The notes below the pieces were generated by a model that did no database searches, was not told the DNA's origin, and saw only the letters and a program-made list of their open reading frames with translations. A stretch of DNA of 64,000 nucleotides from Thalassotalea_H sp040779345 (lineage in GTDB: Bacteria; Pseudomonadota; Gammaproteobacteria; Enterobacterales; Alteromonadaceae): positions 24,399 to 88,398 of the forward strand of contig JBFONU010000016.1 of assembly GCA_040779345.1 (NCBI GenBank), in the 5' to 3' direction. This document shows, one piece after another, positions 16,874-25,552 of the stretch (positions are counted from its first letter, which is position 1; each line of letters opens with the position of its first letter). Made by a program: the position numbers and the translations under genes.

Positions 16874-17746
16874 ATGGCATTGATGTCAACCGAAAATTTG
16901 AATGATTTTATCAATCGCCGTGTTGATCTTCATAGCCACACAAAATGCTCTGACGGTGGTCTTACCCCAGAAGAGTTAATAGAGCGGGCAGTTAACTTTC
17001 AAATTGATGTGTTGGCGATCACTGATCACGATACAACGGCGGCGCTTGATAGTGCTAAAAATTATATCGTAGAAAAAAATCATCCAATAACCTTGATAGA
17101 GGGGATTGAAATTTCCACGGCTTGGCAGGGCTTTGAAATTCATATTGTCGGCTTAAACATCGATAAAAATAGCCCAGAACTACAGCAATTAATCGTTCAG
17201 CAGCAAAAGTCTCGTGAAGAGCGGGCATTGGCTATGGGAGATAAACTGGCTAAATGTGGCTTTGAGGGGATTTATCAAAAAGCGAAAGCGCTAGCAGGCG
17301 AAGGCTCAATTACCCGAGCCCATTTTGCTAAAGTGCTTTATCAGCAAGGTGATGTTGCTAAAATGCAATCGGCTTTTGATAAATACATTGGCAAAGGTAA
17401 ACGCGCCTATGTAAAACCTACTTGGTGTCCCATTGAGCAAGCCATTGACGTTATCCATCAAGCTGGTGGCACTGCGGTGATGGCCCATCCCGTTCGATAT
17501 GACTTATCGACCAAATGGTTACGTCGCTTAGTTGTCCAATTTAAACAAGCCGGTGGTGATGGTTTGGAAATTGTTTTACCACAAATGAATAACGAACAGC
17601 GCCGTTTAATGCTAAGCTTTTGTTTAGAATATGAATTACATGCGTCAATGGGGTCTGACTTTCATTATCCCAGTAAATGGTCAGATTTAGGGCGTAATTT
17701 AGTGATGCCAGTAGGCGTTCCCCCTATATGGCAATTATGGCAGTAA
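16874..17746 (+). CDS. rnm: PHP-domain 3',5'-nucleoside bisphosphate phosphatase / RNase AM
   Basis: A 290-residue PHP-family metal-dependent phosphoesterase related to E. coli YciV (RNase AM), which removes 5' ends of small rRNAs and hydrolyses 3',5'-nucleoside bisphosphates. The metal ligands are visible in DLHSHTKCSDG (HxH), AITDHDT, the Glu in EGIEIS, AHPVRYD and GSDFHYP. The start is ATG 16874, or ATG 16883 nine bases later; the ribosome site is weak. The gene is divergent from the trp leader, as in E. coli, and begins the rnm-yciO-scpAB-rluB series. Confidence 0.9.
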   Translation: MALMSTENLNDFINRRVDLHSHTKCSDGGLTPEELIERAVNFQIDVLAITDHDTTAALDSAKNYIVEKNHPITLIEGIEISTAWQGFEIHIVGLNIDKNSPELQQLIVQQQKSREERALAMGDKLAKCGFEGIYQKAKALAGEGSITRAHFAKVLYQQGDVAKMQSAFDKYIGKGKRAYVKPTWCPIEQAIDVIHQAGGTAVMAHPVRYDLSTKWLRRLVVQFKQAGGDGLEIVLPQMNNEQRRLMLSFCLEYELHASMGSDFHYPSKWSDLGRNLVMPVGVPPIWQLWQ

Positions 17747-17821
17747 CACACTTTGCTTGTTCTTACGAAGCCTTCAAATTAAGCAAAGCAATTTAGCCTA
17801 CGGGTTTAAAAGGAATAAATT

Positions 17822-18442
17822 ATGAGTCAGTTTTTCTACGTTCATCCCGATAACCCGCAAGGGCGTTTAATGAAACAAGCCGCTGAGATCATACGTCAAG
17901 GTGGTGTTATCGTATACCCTACCGATTCTGGCTATGCGCTGGGGTGCCATATAGGCGATAAAAAAGCGCTGGAAAGAATATGCAATATTCGAGATATTTC
18001 TAAAACGCATAATTTTACGCTGGTGTGTAAAGACTTATCGGAACTTTCTGAGTATACCCGCGTCGATAACAGTGCCTTTCGTTTGTTAAAAAATAATACC
18101 CCAGGTGCGTACACATTTATCTTTAAAGCCAGTAAAGAAGTGCCTAAGCGTCTGTTGAATCCGAAAAAACGCACGATAGGTATCCGTGTACCCAATAACG
18201 AAATTGTCCATGCCTTATTAGACGCTTTAGAAGAACCTATTATGTCGACCACCTTGATTATGCCTGGCGAGCAAATGGCAGAATTCGATCCTGAACATAT
18301 TCGCGACATGCTAGAACATCAGGTTGATTTGATCATAAACGGTGGGCACTTAGGTGAACACCCAACGACAGTGGTTGATTTTTCAGAAGGAGATGCGGTA
18401 ATTTTACGGGTAGGTGAGGGAGATCCCACACCTTTTGAATAA
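17822..18442 (+). CDS. yciO: YciO, Sua5/YrdC family protein
   Basis: A 206-residue protein of the YrdC/Sua5/YciO superfamily, related to threonylcarbamoyl-AMP synthase. Features are GGVIVYPTDSGYALGCHIGDKKA, CKDLSELSEYTRVDN, TPGAYTFIFKASKEVPKRL and TIGIRVPNN. YciO is a paralogue of TsaC and usually dispensable for tRNA t6A, so its exact reaction is less certain. AAGGAA precedes ATG 17822. Its place after rnm and before scpA/rluB matches the E. coli neighbourhood. Confidence 0.92.
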   Translation: MSQFFYVHPDNPQGRLMKQAAEIIRQGGVIVYPTDSGYALGCHIGDKKALERICNIRDISKTHNFTLVCKDLSELSEYTRVDNSAFRLLKNNTPGAYTFIFKASKEVPKRLLNPKKRTIGIRVPNNEIVHALLDALEEPIMSTTLIMPGEQMAEFDPEHIRDMLEHQVDLIINGGHLGEHPTTVVDFSEGDAVILRVGEGDPTPFE

Positions 18443-18463
18443 CCAATAAGCCCCAATATTTTT

Positions 18464-19321
18464 ATGCCAGAAAAAATGAATGAACTAGCGCGAGTAGCCA
18501 GCGGTGAAATGTTACAACAAACATTGCCCTTTGCTTTTATTCGTGGTGAAGCGTTAGTGAATAAACCACAAGACTTGTTTATTCCCCCCGATGCCTTGGA
18601 AGTCATTTTAGAATCATTTGAAGGCCCGCTCGATTTATTACTTTACCTGATAAAAAAACAAAAATTTGATATTTTAGACTTACCCATTTCACCGATCACC
18701 ACTCAATACATGTCTTATGTTGAGTTGATGAAAGACGTAAAACTTGAGTTAGCCGCAGAATATTTAGTGATGGCGGCAATTCTTGCGGAAATAAAATCAA
18801 GACTGTTATTACCCAAAAAACAAATTGATGAAGATGAGCAAGACCCTCGTGCTGAACTTGTTAGACGCTTGCAAGAATATGAAGTCATTAAAAAGGCGGC
18901 ACAAAATCTTGATGAATTGCCGCGATTAGAGCGTGATATAACGTTAGCTCAAGCGAGTTTTTCTCAAAGCTTTATTTATAAAACACGAGAAGCAGATGTT
19001 GATTTATCTGAGCTAGTTGATGCGTTACAAGGCGTGCTAAAACGTTCGCAAGCCTTTGAACATCACCATATCGCAAGAGAAACACTTTCAACACGACAAC
19101 GAATGAGTGAAATACTTGCTACCTTAAGTGAAGTACAAGGTGAGCAATTTATCCCGTTTGACGCATTATTCGATCTATCAGAAGGTAGGCATGGGGTGGT
19201 CGTTACTTTTTTAGCTATTTTAGAATTATTAAAAGAGCAATTAATTGAATGCCAGCAAGTGCATTTATTTGGTCAAATTCATCTTAGAACAAAAGAGGTG
19301 GTTGATAGTTATGCTCAGTAA
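18464..19321 (+). CDS. scpA: Segregation and condensation protein A
   Basis: The kleisin subunit of the bacterial Smc-ScpAB condensin, linking the two Smc heads. 285 aa. It carries the N-terminal kleisin signature LESFEGPLDLLLYLIKKQKFDILDLPI (about residues 48-75) followed by YLVMAAILAEIKSRLLLPK, and a C-terminal winged-helix part. About 45 residues precede the conserved block, as is common in gammaproteobacteria. The 3' end overlaps scpB by 11 bases. No smc gene is in the window. Confidence 0.93.
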   Translation: MPEKMNELARVASGEMLQQTLPFAFIRGEALVNKPQDLFIPPDALEVILESFEGPLDLLLYLIKKQKFDILDLPISPITTQYMSYVELMKDVKLELAAEYLVMAAILAEIKSRLLLPKKQIDEDEQDPRAELVRRLQEYEVIKKAAQNLDELPRLERDITLAQASFSQSFIYKTREADVDLSELVDALQGVLKRSQAFEHHHIARETLSTRQRMSEILATLSEVQGEQFIPFDALFDLSEGRHGVVVTFLAILELLKEQLIECQQVHLFGQIHLRTKEVVDSYAQ

Positions 19322-19886
19322 AAAACACCTCGAACAATTGATTGAGGCCGCCTTATTCTCCTCATCTAAGCCTTTAACGGTAAAAATATTAAAAGAAAAA
19401 TTACTTGCACCATATGCAGTGTCGACAACGTCGATAAAACAAGCCTTAACCGATATTGAAGACCATTACCAAACGCGTGGTGTCAATTTGATTGAAGTGG
19501 CCTCAGGTTATCAATTTCAGGTGCGCAGCGAGCATAATGATGACATCGCATTATTATCAGAAGATAAGCCACAAAAATACTCACGCGCCTTATTAGAAAC
19601 CATGGCGCTAATCGCTTATAAACAGCCGATCACCCGAGGAGAAATTGAAGATGTTCGCGGTGTTGCTGTGAGTAGCCATATTATAAAAACGTTAGTAGAG
19701 CGACAGTGGGTTAAAATTGTAGGGCACAAAGAAGTGCCTGGAAGACCTTCTATGTATGCAACAACCAAAGAGTTTTTAGATTATTTCTCTTTAAAATCGT
19801 TGGATCAATTACCTGAGTTGTTGCCGATGGAAGAATCTTCTATCGTTAAAGGGGTAATGCAAGATATAATACCGGTTAATGAGTGA
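19311..19886 (+). CDS. scpB: Segregation and condensation protein B
   Basis: The winged-helix partner of ScpA in the Smc complex; dimers of ScpB bind ScpA. 191 aa, with LEQLIEAALFSSSKPLTVKILKEKL at the N-terminus and the second winged-helix motif ALLETMALIAYKQPITRGEIEDVRGVAVSSHIIKTLVERQWVKIVGHKEVPGRPSMYATT. The start ATG 19311 lies inside the end of scpA, indicating coupling; a longer frame from 19245 adds residues unlike the family. rluB follows 84 bases on. Confidence 0.94.
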   Translation: MLSKKHLEQLIEAALFSSSKPLTVKILKEKLLAPYAVSTTSIKQALTDIEDHYQTRGVNLIEVASGYQFQVRSEHNDDIALLSEDKPQKYSRALLETMALIAYKQPITRGEIEDVRGVAVSSHIIKTLVERQWVKIVGHKEVPGRPSMYATTKEFLDYFSLKSLDQLPELLPMEESSIVKGVMQDIIPVNE

Positions 19887-19970
19887 TTTACTCGAATAAT
19901 AGAGACAGAAACTAAGCATAAATAAATGTATTTATTGCTGTGATGTTACTGACGAAAGAGAGTTAGACCT

Positions 19971-20834
19971 ATGTCTGAAAAACTGCAAAAAGTATTAGCC
20001 CGTGCGGGTAGAGGCTCACGCCGAGAAATGGAAACTGTGATCAGTGCAGGGCGTATTACGGTCAATGGTAAAGTTGCGTATTTAGGTGACCGCGTTGAAG
20101 GTAATGAGCAGATCAAAATAGATGGTCATGTGGTGAGTTTGCAAAGTAAAGAAGAAGAGCTTTGCCGTGTACTTATGTACAACAAACCTGAAGGTGAAAT
20201 GTGTACACGTAAAGATCCTGAAGGCCGTCCAACGGTATTTGATCGTTTACCTAAGTTAGAATCAGGTCGTTGGATTGCGGTGGGTCGTTTAGATATTAAT
20301 ACTTCTGGTTTATTATTATTTACTACCGATGGAGAGTTAGCTAACCGATTAATGCATCCCTCACAAAAAGTTGAACGTGAGTATGCTGTTCGCGTTTTTG
20401 GCGAAGTCACTGAGGCTATGTTACAAACGCTTAGGGCGGGTGTTAAATTAGAAGATGGACCGGCAAAATTTCAAAAAATCACTTATCGTGGTGGTGAAGG
20501 GCGTAACCATTGGTTTCATGTTGTACTGTCTGAAGGACGAAATCGTGAAGTTCGCCGTTTATGGGAAAGCCAAGATGTTCAAGTAAGCCGTTTAATACGT
20601 GTAAGATACGGCGATATGGAACTAAAACGACAATTACCCCTAGGTGGTTGGACAGAGTTAAATCTGCAAGATGTGAATTATTATCGTAAGCTGGTTAAGC
20701 TTGATCCTGAAACACAAAGTAAAGTAAAAGTTGATGAAAAAGCCATGGATAACGCTAAAAGTCGCCGTATTCGTCGTTCAGTGAAAAAACATCAACACCG
20801 TCATCAACAAGCTACTAGAAGACGCAGAAGTTAA
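19971..20834 (+). CDS. rluB: 23S rRNA pseudouridine(2605) synthase
   Basis: RluB isomerises U2605 of 23S rRNA. It has an N-terminal S4 RNA-binding domain (SEKLQKVLARAGRGSRREMETVISAGRITVNGKV), then the RsuA-family catalytic block GRLDINTSGLLLFTTDGELANRLMHP with the catalytic Asp, and REVRRLWESQDVQVSRLIRVRYG. A 30-residue highly basic tail (SRRIRRSVKKHQHRHQQATR...) follows, as in many RluB proteins. 287 aa. The scpB-rluB order is conserved in gammaproteobacteria. Confidence 0.95.
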   Translation: MSEKLQKVLARAGRGSRREMETVISAGRITVNGKVAYLGDRVEGNEQIKIDGHVVSLQSKEEELCRVLMYNKPEGEMCTRKDPEGRPTVFDRLPKLESGRWIAVGRLDINTSGLLLFTTDGELANRLMHPSQKVEREYAVRVFGEVTEAMLQTLRAGVKLEDGPAKFQKITYRGGEGRNHWFHVVLSEGRNREVRRLWESQDVQVSRLIRVRYGDMELKRQLPLGGWTELNLQDVNYYRKLVKLDPETQSKVKVDEKAMDNAKSRRIRRSVKKHQHRHQQATRRRRS

Positions 20835-20881
20835 AATTTCGCAAAGACAAGCTATTTGAAGTTAACGACAAAAGGAAAATT

Positions 20882-22027
20882 TTGGAAAATCAATATATTG
20901 AAAATGATGAAGGTTTAGTGTCTTTATGTCAGCAATTATCAAAGGCAAAAATATTAACGGTTGATACCGAGTTTGTAAGAACTCGGACATTGTATCCCAA
21001 GCTTGGCTTGTTACAAGTGTGTGATGGTCATGTCGTTGCGCTGATTGATCCGATTACCATTAGTGATTTAACCCCTTTTTGGCAATTATTAACCAATAAA
21101 AATATTGAAAAAGTGATCCACGCTTGTTCCGAAGATTTAGAGGTGTTTTTAACCCAAGCGAATTGTCGACCAGTTAATTTAATTGACAGTCAAGTGATGA
21201 TGTCTTTTTTAGGGCATGGCTTATCGTTAGGTTATGCTGCCACAGTAAAGCACTACCTCGATATTGATTTAGATAAATCAGACTCTCGTACTGACTGGAC
21301 GAAACGACCTCTTAGTGCGAGTCAAATAGAGTATGCCGGCGCGGATGTGAAATATTTATATCTATTATTTTCACAACTCAAAAACGAATTAGCTCAAACC
21401 CCTTGGCTTGAAGCGGCTCAGCAAGAAACCGAGTTAATGATTGAACGTAAGTTTACGCCTATTGATGACAGCCAACTTTATAAAAATGTAAAAATGAGTT
21501 GGCGATTGAATGCTAAACAGTTAAATAGTTTAAAGTTTTTATCTCAATGGCGATACCAACAAGCTAAAAAGCGCGATTTACCCATAAGTTTTGTGGCTAA
21601 AGATCAAACGATTATGGGGGTTGCTCAATCATTACCTAACAGTGTTGGCGCGATGGCAGGAATTGAAGGTGTTGATTTGTTAGATGTTCGCCACAAAGGC
21701 AAAGCGATGTTAGCCGTATTAAAGCAAGCCGAACAGGTTGCTGTTGAGCAATATCCAGCGAAAATAAAAAGGCTAGATGAATACCCCGGATATAAACAAA
21801 CCTTTAAAAAAGTAAAGGCTTTCATTGCAAGTATTGCCAAGACCCATCAACAACAAATTGAAGTTTTTGCGTCTAAAAAGCAAATTAATCAGTTTTTATC
21901 ATGGCATTATCAATTAAATGATGAGGGTCCTGATGAGGGTAAAGTTGATGTGCTTAGAGGTTGGCGATTAGAGATGTTTGGTGCACAATTATTAACTCAG
22001 GCAAAATCAAATTTTGCAAATGCTTAA
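20882..22027 (+). CDS. rnd: Ribonuclease D
   Basis: A 3'-5' exoribonuclease that trims tRNA and other small RNA ends. The DEDD exonuclease residues are visible: DTEF (D28, E30), the Asp in HACSEDLEVF, and YAGADVKYL. A HRDC domain (residues ~210-290) follows, with NSVGAMAGIEGVDLLDVRHKG. 381 aa. The start codon is TTG 20882, supported by AAAGGA (20871-20876) upstream; TTG is uncommon and could limit translation. Confidence 0.93.
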   Translation: MENQYIENDEGLVSLCQQLSKAKILTVDTEFVRTRTLYPKLGLLQVCDGHVVALIDPITISDLTPFWQLLTNKNIEKVIHACSEDLEVFLTQANCRPVNLIDSQVMMSFLGHGLSLGYAATVKHYLDIDLDKSDSRTDWTKRPLSASQIEYAGADVKYLYLLFSQLKNELAQTPWLEAAQQETELMIERKFTPIDDSQLYKNVKMSWRLNAKQLNSLKFLSQWRYQQAKKRDLPISFVAKDQTIMGVAQSLPNSVGAMAGIEGVDLLDVRHKGKAMLAVLKQAEQVAVEQYPAKIKRLDEYPGYKQTFKKVKAFIASIAKTHQQQIEVFASKKQINQFLSWHYQLNDEGPDEGKVDVLRGWRLEMFGAQLLTQAKSNFANA

Positions 22028-22067
22028 CTTCAATCGATATTTTCAGATAAAACAATAGGTCTCCATT

Positions 22068-22361
22068 ATGCTATGTGTGATATACAAAAGTCCTAAAAAG
22101 GCTCAAACCTACTTATTTATAAAAGAACGAAATAAATTTAATGATGTGCCTGAAGCCTTGATGGCGATGTTTGGTACGCCAACGTTAGTGACTATTATCA
22201 ATTTAGCTAATAAAGATAAACTGGCCTTAGCCGACATAAATAAAGTTAGAGAGAACCTGGATAGCAAAGGCTTTTATCTACAATTACCGCCACCGCAAGA
22301 AGATCTTCTTAAAGAGCATAAAGCGCAATTGAAAAAAATGCTCAGCAGTCATAACCCGTAA
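22068..22361 (+). CDS. ycgL: YcgL family protein
   Basis: A 97-residue protein of the YcgL (UPF0745) family: MLCVIYKSPKKAQTYLFIKERNKFNDVPEALMAMFGTP at the start and the closing KGFYLQLPPP. The fold is known from structure, but the function is not. It lies between rnd and an MltB-type gene and upstream of ycgN, which are also near ycgL in other gammaproteobacteria. The 13-base gap to the next gene suggests one transcript. Confidence 0.9.
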   Translation: MLCVIYKSPKKAQTYLFIKERNKFNDVPEALMAMFGTPTLVTIINLANKDKLALADINKVRENLDSKGFYLQLPPPQEDLLKEHKAQLKKMLSSHNP

Positions 22362-22374
22362 CCTTAGGTATTTT

Positions 22375-23424
22375 ATGAAATTTAAACAGTTAATTTTGGT
22401 TATTTTTTTAATGAGTTTGTACTTATTGCAGTCATCAAATGTTTTTGCCTTTGCTGATAAAGTGCTTACTCAAGCAGGTTTCGAGCAATATGTTGTCGAG
22501 TTAAAAAAACAGGCACTGGCTAAAGGTTATAGCGAAGCGTTTATTGCAAAAAATTTTTCACACGTAAAATTTCATCAACGTGCGGTAAAGGCGGATCGTA
22601 ATCAACCTGAAAAAGTAGAAACCTTAGATACTTATTTACCGAAAAGAGTGCCAAAGTGGAAAGTGGATAAGGCACGTGAAAAATATAAAGAACACAAGGG
22701 GATACTTGAAAAGGTATCTCAGAACTATGGTGTGCAACCACGCTTTATAGTGGCTTTGTGGGGACTAGAAACAAATTTTGGTAAAATCATGGGCAACTAT
22801 AATGTTGTTTCCGCATTAACTACCTTAGCTTATGAAGGAAGACGGGAAGCTTTTTTTAAAAAACAACTGTGGGCGGCGTTAGATATTCTCAAAGAAGGTC
22901 ATATTTCTATTGAAAATATGAAAGGTTCGTGGGCAGGCGCCATGGGACAAAATCAATTTATGCCAACTTCATTTTTAGCCTATGCCGTTGATGGCGATGG
23001 TGATGGTAAGAAAGATATTTGGGGTAATCAAAGTGATATTTTTGCTTCAATGGCAAATTATTTAAATAAAGAAGGTTGGAATGATAACTTGACTTGGGGA
23101 AGACAAGTTAAATTACCCAAAGATTTTGACCTCACATTAGCGATTCCTAGAAATACAGGTAGCCGCAAAAACTGGTTAAAGGCTTGGAGTGAACGAGAAA
23201 AAACCTTAGCGCAATGGCAAAAATTAGGCATTAGAAGAGCCGATGGCACCAACTTACCAAAGGTTGACGTAAAAGCCGCGCTAGTATTTCCTGATGATGA
23301 GAATGGCAGAGTGTATTTAGCCTATGATAATTATAAAAGCTTAATGCATTGGAATTTATCGTATTACTTTGTCAGCTCGGTTGGGCATTTATCCGATCGT
23401 ATTAAGTTTCCACCGATACAATAG
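22375..23424 (+). CDS. Lytic murein transglycosylase (MltB family)
   Basis: A periplasmic enzyme that cleaves peptidoglycan to 1,6-anhydro-muropeptides. 349 aa. A signal peptide spans about residues 1-26 (MKFKQLILVIFLMSLYLLQSSNVFAF). The SLT_2 domain shows the catalytic Glu in FIVALWGLETNFGKIMG, then YEGRREAFFKKQLWAAL, GSWAGAMGQNQFMPTSFL and DGDGDGKKDIWGNQSDIFASMANYL. No lipobox is seen, so it is probably soluble rather than a lipoprotein. It is paralogous to the truncated gene at the left edge but lacks that protein's peptidoglycan-binding tail. Confidence 0.93.
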   Translation: MKFKQLILVIFLMSLYLLQSSNVFAFADKVLTQAGFEQYVVELKKQALAKGYSEAFIAKNFSHVKFHQRAVKADRNQPEKVETLDTYLPKRVPKWKVDKAREKYKEHKGILEKVSQNYGVQPRFIVALWGLETNFGKIMGNYNVVSALTTLAYEGRREAFFKKQLWAALDILKEGHISIENMKGSWAGAMGQNQFMPTSFLAYAVDGDGDGKKDIWGNQSDIFASMANYLNKEGWNDNLTWGRQVKLPKDFDLTLAIPRNTGSRKNWLKAWSEREKTLAQWQKLGIRRADGTNLPKVDVKAALVFPDDENGRVYLAYDNYKSLMHWNLSYYFVSSVGHLSDRIKFPPIQ

Positions 23425-23464
23425 TTACCACTGGTCAAATTCGCTAAAGTGATTAAATAAAACC

Positions 23465-24004
23465 ATGAAAAAAAACACCAAAAATAAAGTGATGAAAAAT
23501 GACGTTACACCATTTTGGGAAACTAAATCACTTGCTGAAATGAGTCGCTCAGAGTGGGAGTTATTATGCGATGGTTGTGCTAAATGTTGCTTAAATAAGT
23601 TTATCGATGATGAAAACACCACCGATGAAACTGAATTAATGCCCACAGATCATATCGAGCAAGGTGAAGTCATGCACTTTACGAATATTGCCTGTTATTT
23701 ACTTAATGATAAAAGTTGTCAATGCTCGAAGTATGAACAAAGAACCACCTTAGTACCTGACTGTGTAAGGTTGACGCAGGATAACTTAGACGCCGTGTTT
23801 TTTATGCCGCCGAGTTGTACTTATCGACGACTCAATGAAGGCAGAGGTATTCCTTCGTGGCACCCATTGTTACACAAAGGAAAAAAATCCGCGATGCATA
23901 AAGCAGGTATGTCAGTACGTGGAAAAATTATTAAAGATAGTGAGGTTGATTTAACTGATTTTGAAGATCACATTGTCGTTTGGCCGTTACACGATCTTGA
24001 CTAG
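23465..24004 (+). CDS. ycgN: YcgN family cysteine-cluster protein
   Basis: A UPF0260/YcgN family protein with a cysteine cluster that probably binds iron or zinc: WELLCDGCAKCCLNKFIDD, IACYLLNDKSCQCSKYEQR, VPDCVRLTQDNLDAVFFMPPSCTYR. Function unknown. 179 aa from ATG 23465. The family usually begins nearer DVTPFWETKSLAEMS, so the ATG at 23492 is an alternative. It carries a 10-residue insert (ENTTDETELM) relative to the E. coli protein. Adjacent to ycgL as in E. coli. Confidence 0.9.
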   Translation: MKKNTKNKVMKNDVTPFWETKSLAEMSRSEWELLCDGCAKCCLNKFIDDENTTDETELMPTDHIEQGEVMHFTNIACYLLNDKSCQCSKYEQRTTLVPDCVRLTQDNLDAVFFMPPSCTYRRLNEGRGIPSWHPLLHKGKKSAMHKAGMSVRGKIIKDSEVDLTDFEDHIVVWPLHDLD

Positions 24005-24039
24005 TTTTGGTGTTGACTCATTTTTATAAGGACATTGGC

Positions 24040-25278
24040 TTGAGTAAAACTAATTATTCATTTTGGCTTTCGATTTTTCTGTGTTTAGTCAACTCCTTTG
24101 CTATATCAGCCGCCGAAGATAATATCATTAACTTCGCAATCCAAGCTCATTCGATCAAACAAGAACAAACATTTCGAAATAAATTAAGGGAATTTGAATC
24201 TCAAAATCCGACGATTAAAGTGCGGGTTAGAAAATTATCTTCTGCCTCATTTCCTATATTAAAGAAAAACTTATTATCAATGATTGATGATGTTGATGTG
24301 ATTAATTGGTTTTCAGGGAAACGATTAAACGCTTTAGTTGATGATGGACTGATCGTCAATATCAATGAATTTTGGTCAGCCCACCGTTTAAGTGATAAGT
24401 ACGCTAGTGCGACCAAAGAACAAGTGTTTTATCAAGGGAATAGCTATGCGCTACCGCTAACGTCTTATATTTGGGGTTTTTTATATAAGAAGTCGCTCTT
24501 TGAACGCCTTGAACTTAACCAACCTGCAACTTGGCAAGAGTTTTTAAAGGTTCTAGAGGTCTTAGATAATAACCAAATAGCGCCGATAGGCTTAGGCACA
24601 AAACTCTCCTGGCAATCGGCGAGCTGGTTTGACTATTTAATGTTGAGATTACATGGTAAAGATAAGTATCAGCAATTAGTTCATGGTGACTTACCCTATA
24701 CGTCGAATGAAGTTAAGTTAGTTTTTCACTATTGGAAAACATTACTTGATAAGCAATACTTCTTTGCCCAACATAAGTTTTTTGATGGTGGTGAGTTAAT
24801 GCCATTATTATTTAGAGAAGTGATCGGCCTTAACTTAATCGGAAGCTTTGCAGTAAGGGATTTGCCTTTAAATCACCAACAAGAAATAGGTTTTTTTGCT
24901 TTTCCTTCGATGAATAATGTTAAAGATAATAGTGCCTTGGTGCCTATGTCCGTTTTATCTATCACACAAAAAGGCAGTAAAAATGTCTCAGTCAATAAAC
25001 TGCTTGAATTTTTTAGCTTGCCCAGTAATCAAAGTAGTTTTAATAACCAACTTAATACAATTTCACCTCTTGCAACAATAACCCCTCACAGTAGTGAGTT
25101 ATTGATACAGACTAATCAAGCGCTTGTTGAAGCTAGTTTTTTAAGTCAATACTATGACCGTGAAGTGACTTTTGAAATGGGGGAGTTTGCTAAAAAAGCC
25201 TTTGCTGATTTTATTAGCCATAAAAACATTGAAAAGGTTACCCAAGCACTTGAGCAAAAAAGAAAAGAGTACAATTAA
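24040..25278 (+). CDS. Orphan family 1 extracellular solute-binding protein
   Basis: A periplasmic binding protein of the SBP family 1 (sugar/oligosaccharide) type. It has an N-terminal signal peptide (SFWLSIFLCLVNSFAISAAE), KLREFESQNPTIKVRVRKL, ANALP-like SYALPLTSYIWGFLYKKSLFERL, and the hinge motif PATWQEFLKVLEVL. It is followed by a C-terminal lobe containing FAFPSMNN. TTG 24040 is chosen as start because AAGGA (24028-24032) lies 7 bases before it; it gives 412 aa. No ABC permease or ATPase is next to it, so its partner must be elsewhere, or it may feed a sensor. The substrate is unknown. Confidence 0.8.
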   Translation: MSKTNYSFWLSIFLCLVNSFAISAAEDNIINFAIQAHSIKQEQTFRNKLREFESQNPTIKVRVRKLSSASFPILKKNLLSMIDDVDVINWFSGKRLNALVDDGLIVNINEFWSAHRLSDKYASATKEQVFYQGNSYALPLTSYIWGFLYKKSLFERLELNQPATWQEFLKVLEVLDNNQIAPIGLGTKLSWQSASWFDYLMLRLHGKDKYQQLVHGDLPYTSNEVKLVFHYWKTLLDKQYFFAQHKFFDGGELMPLLFREVIGLNLIGSFAVRDLPLNHQQEIGFFAFPSMNNVKDNSALVPMSVLSITQKGSKNVSVNKLLEFFSLPSNQSSFNNQLNTISPLATITPHSSELLIQTNQALVEASFLSQYYDREVTFEMGEFAKKAFADFISHKNIEKVTQALEQKRKEYN

Positions 25279-25552
25279 AAGCAGGTAATAAAGACAATTA
25301 ATAGAGATTGTTAAGAAAGGTTATTATTTTTTATGTTTAGTTTCACCGTTGTTTATCGGGAATTAGACAAAAGTAATACGCTTTAGCATTACCCTAGCTC
25401 ATCCAAATATCTCCCGTTTAAAATACACCGGTTAACTATGACTTAAATCATGTTTTTTAAGTGATTTTTCTGTTTGATTATTGCGCTATTAATGGTAAAA
25501 CATTATACGAATAATAATAAAATGCAGATCTGCACAATCAAAAAGGTGGCTT
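25279..25552. promoter_or_regulatory. pntAB upstream region with 12-bp palindrome
   Basis: No gene is seen. A perfect palindrome TGCAGATCTGCA (25523-25534) lies 18 bases before the pntA ATG, after AT-rich candidate -10 sequence (CATTATACGAATAATAATAAAAT). It could be an operator overlapping the transcript start. AAGGTGG provides the ribosome site. Confidence 0.4.

Noticed and set aside
17932..18309. 125-codon minus-strand frame within yciO
   Set aside because: Mirror frame of a well-supported gene; no ribosome site and no known family.
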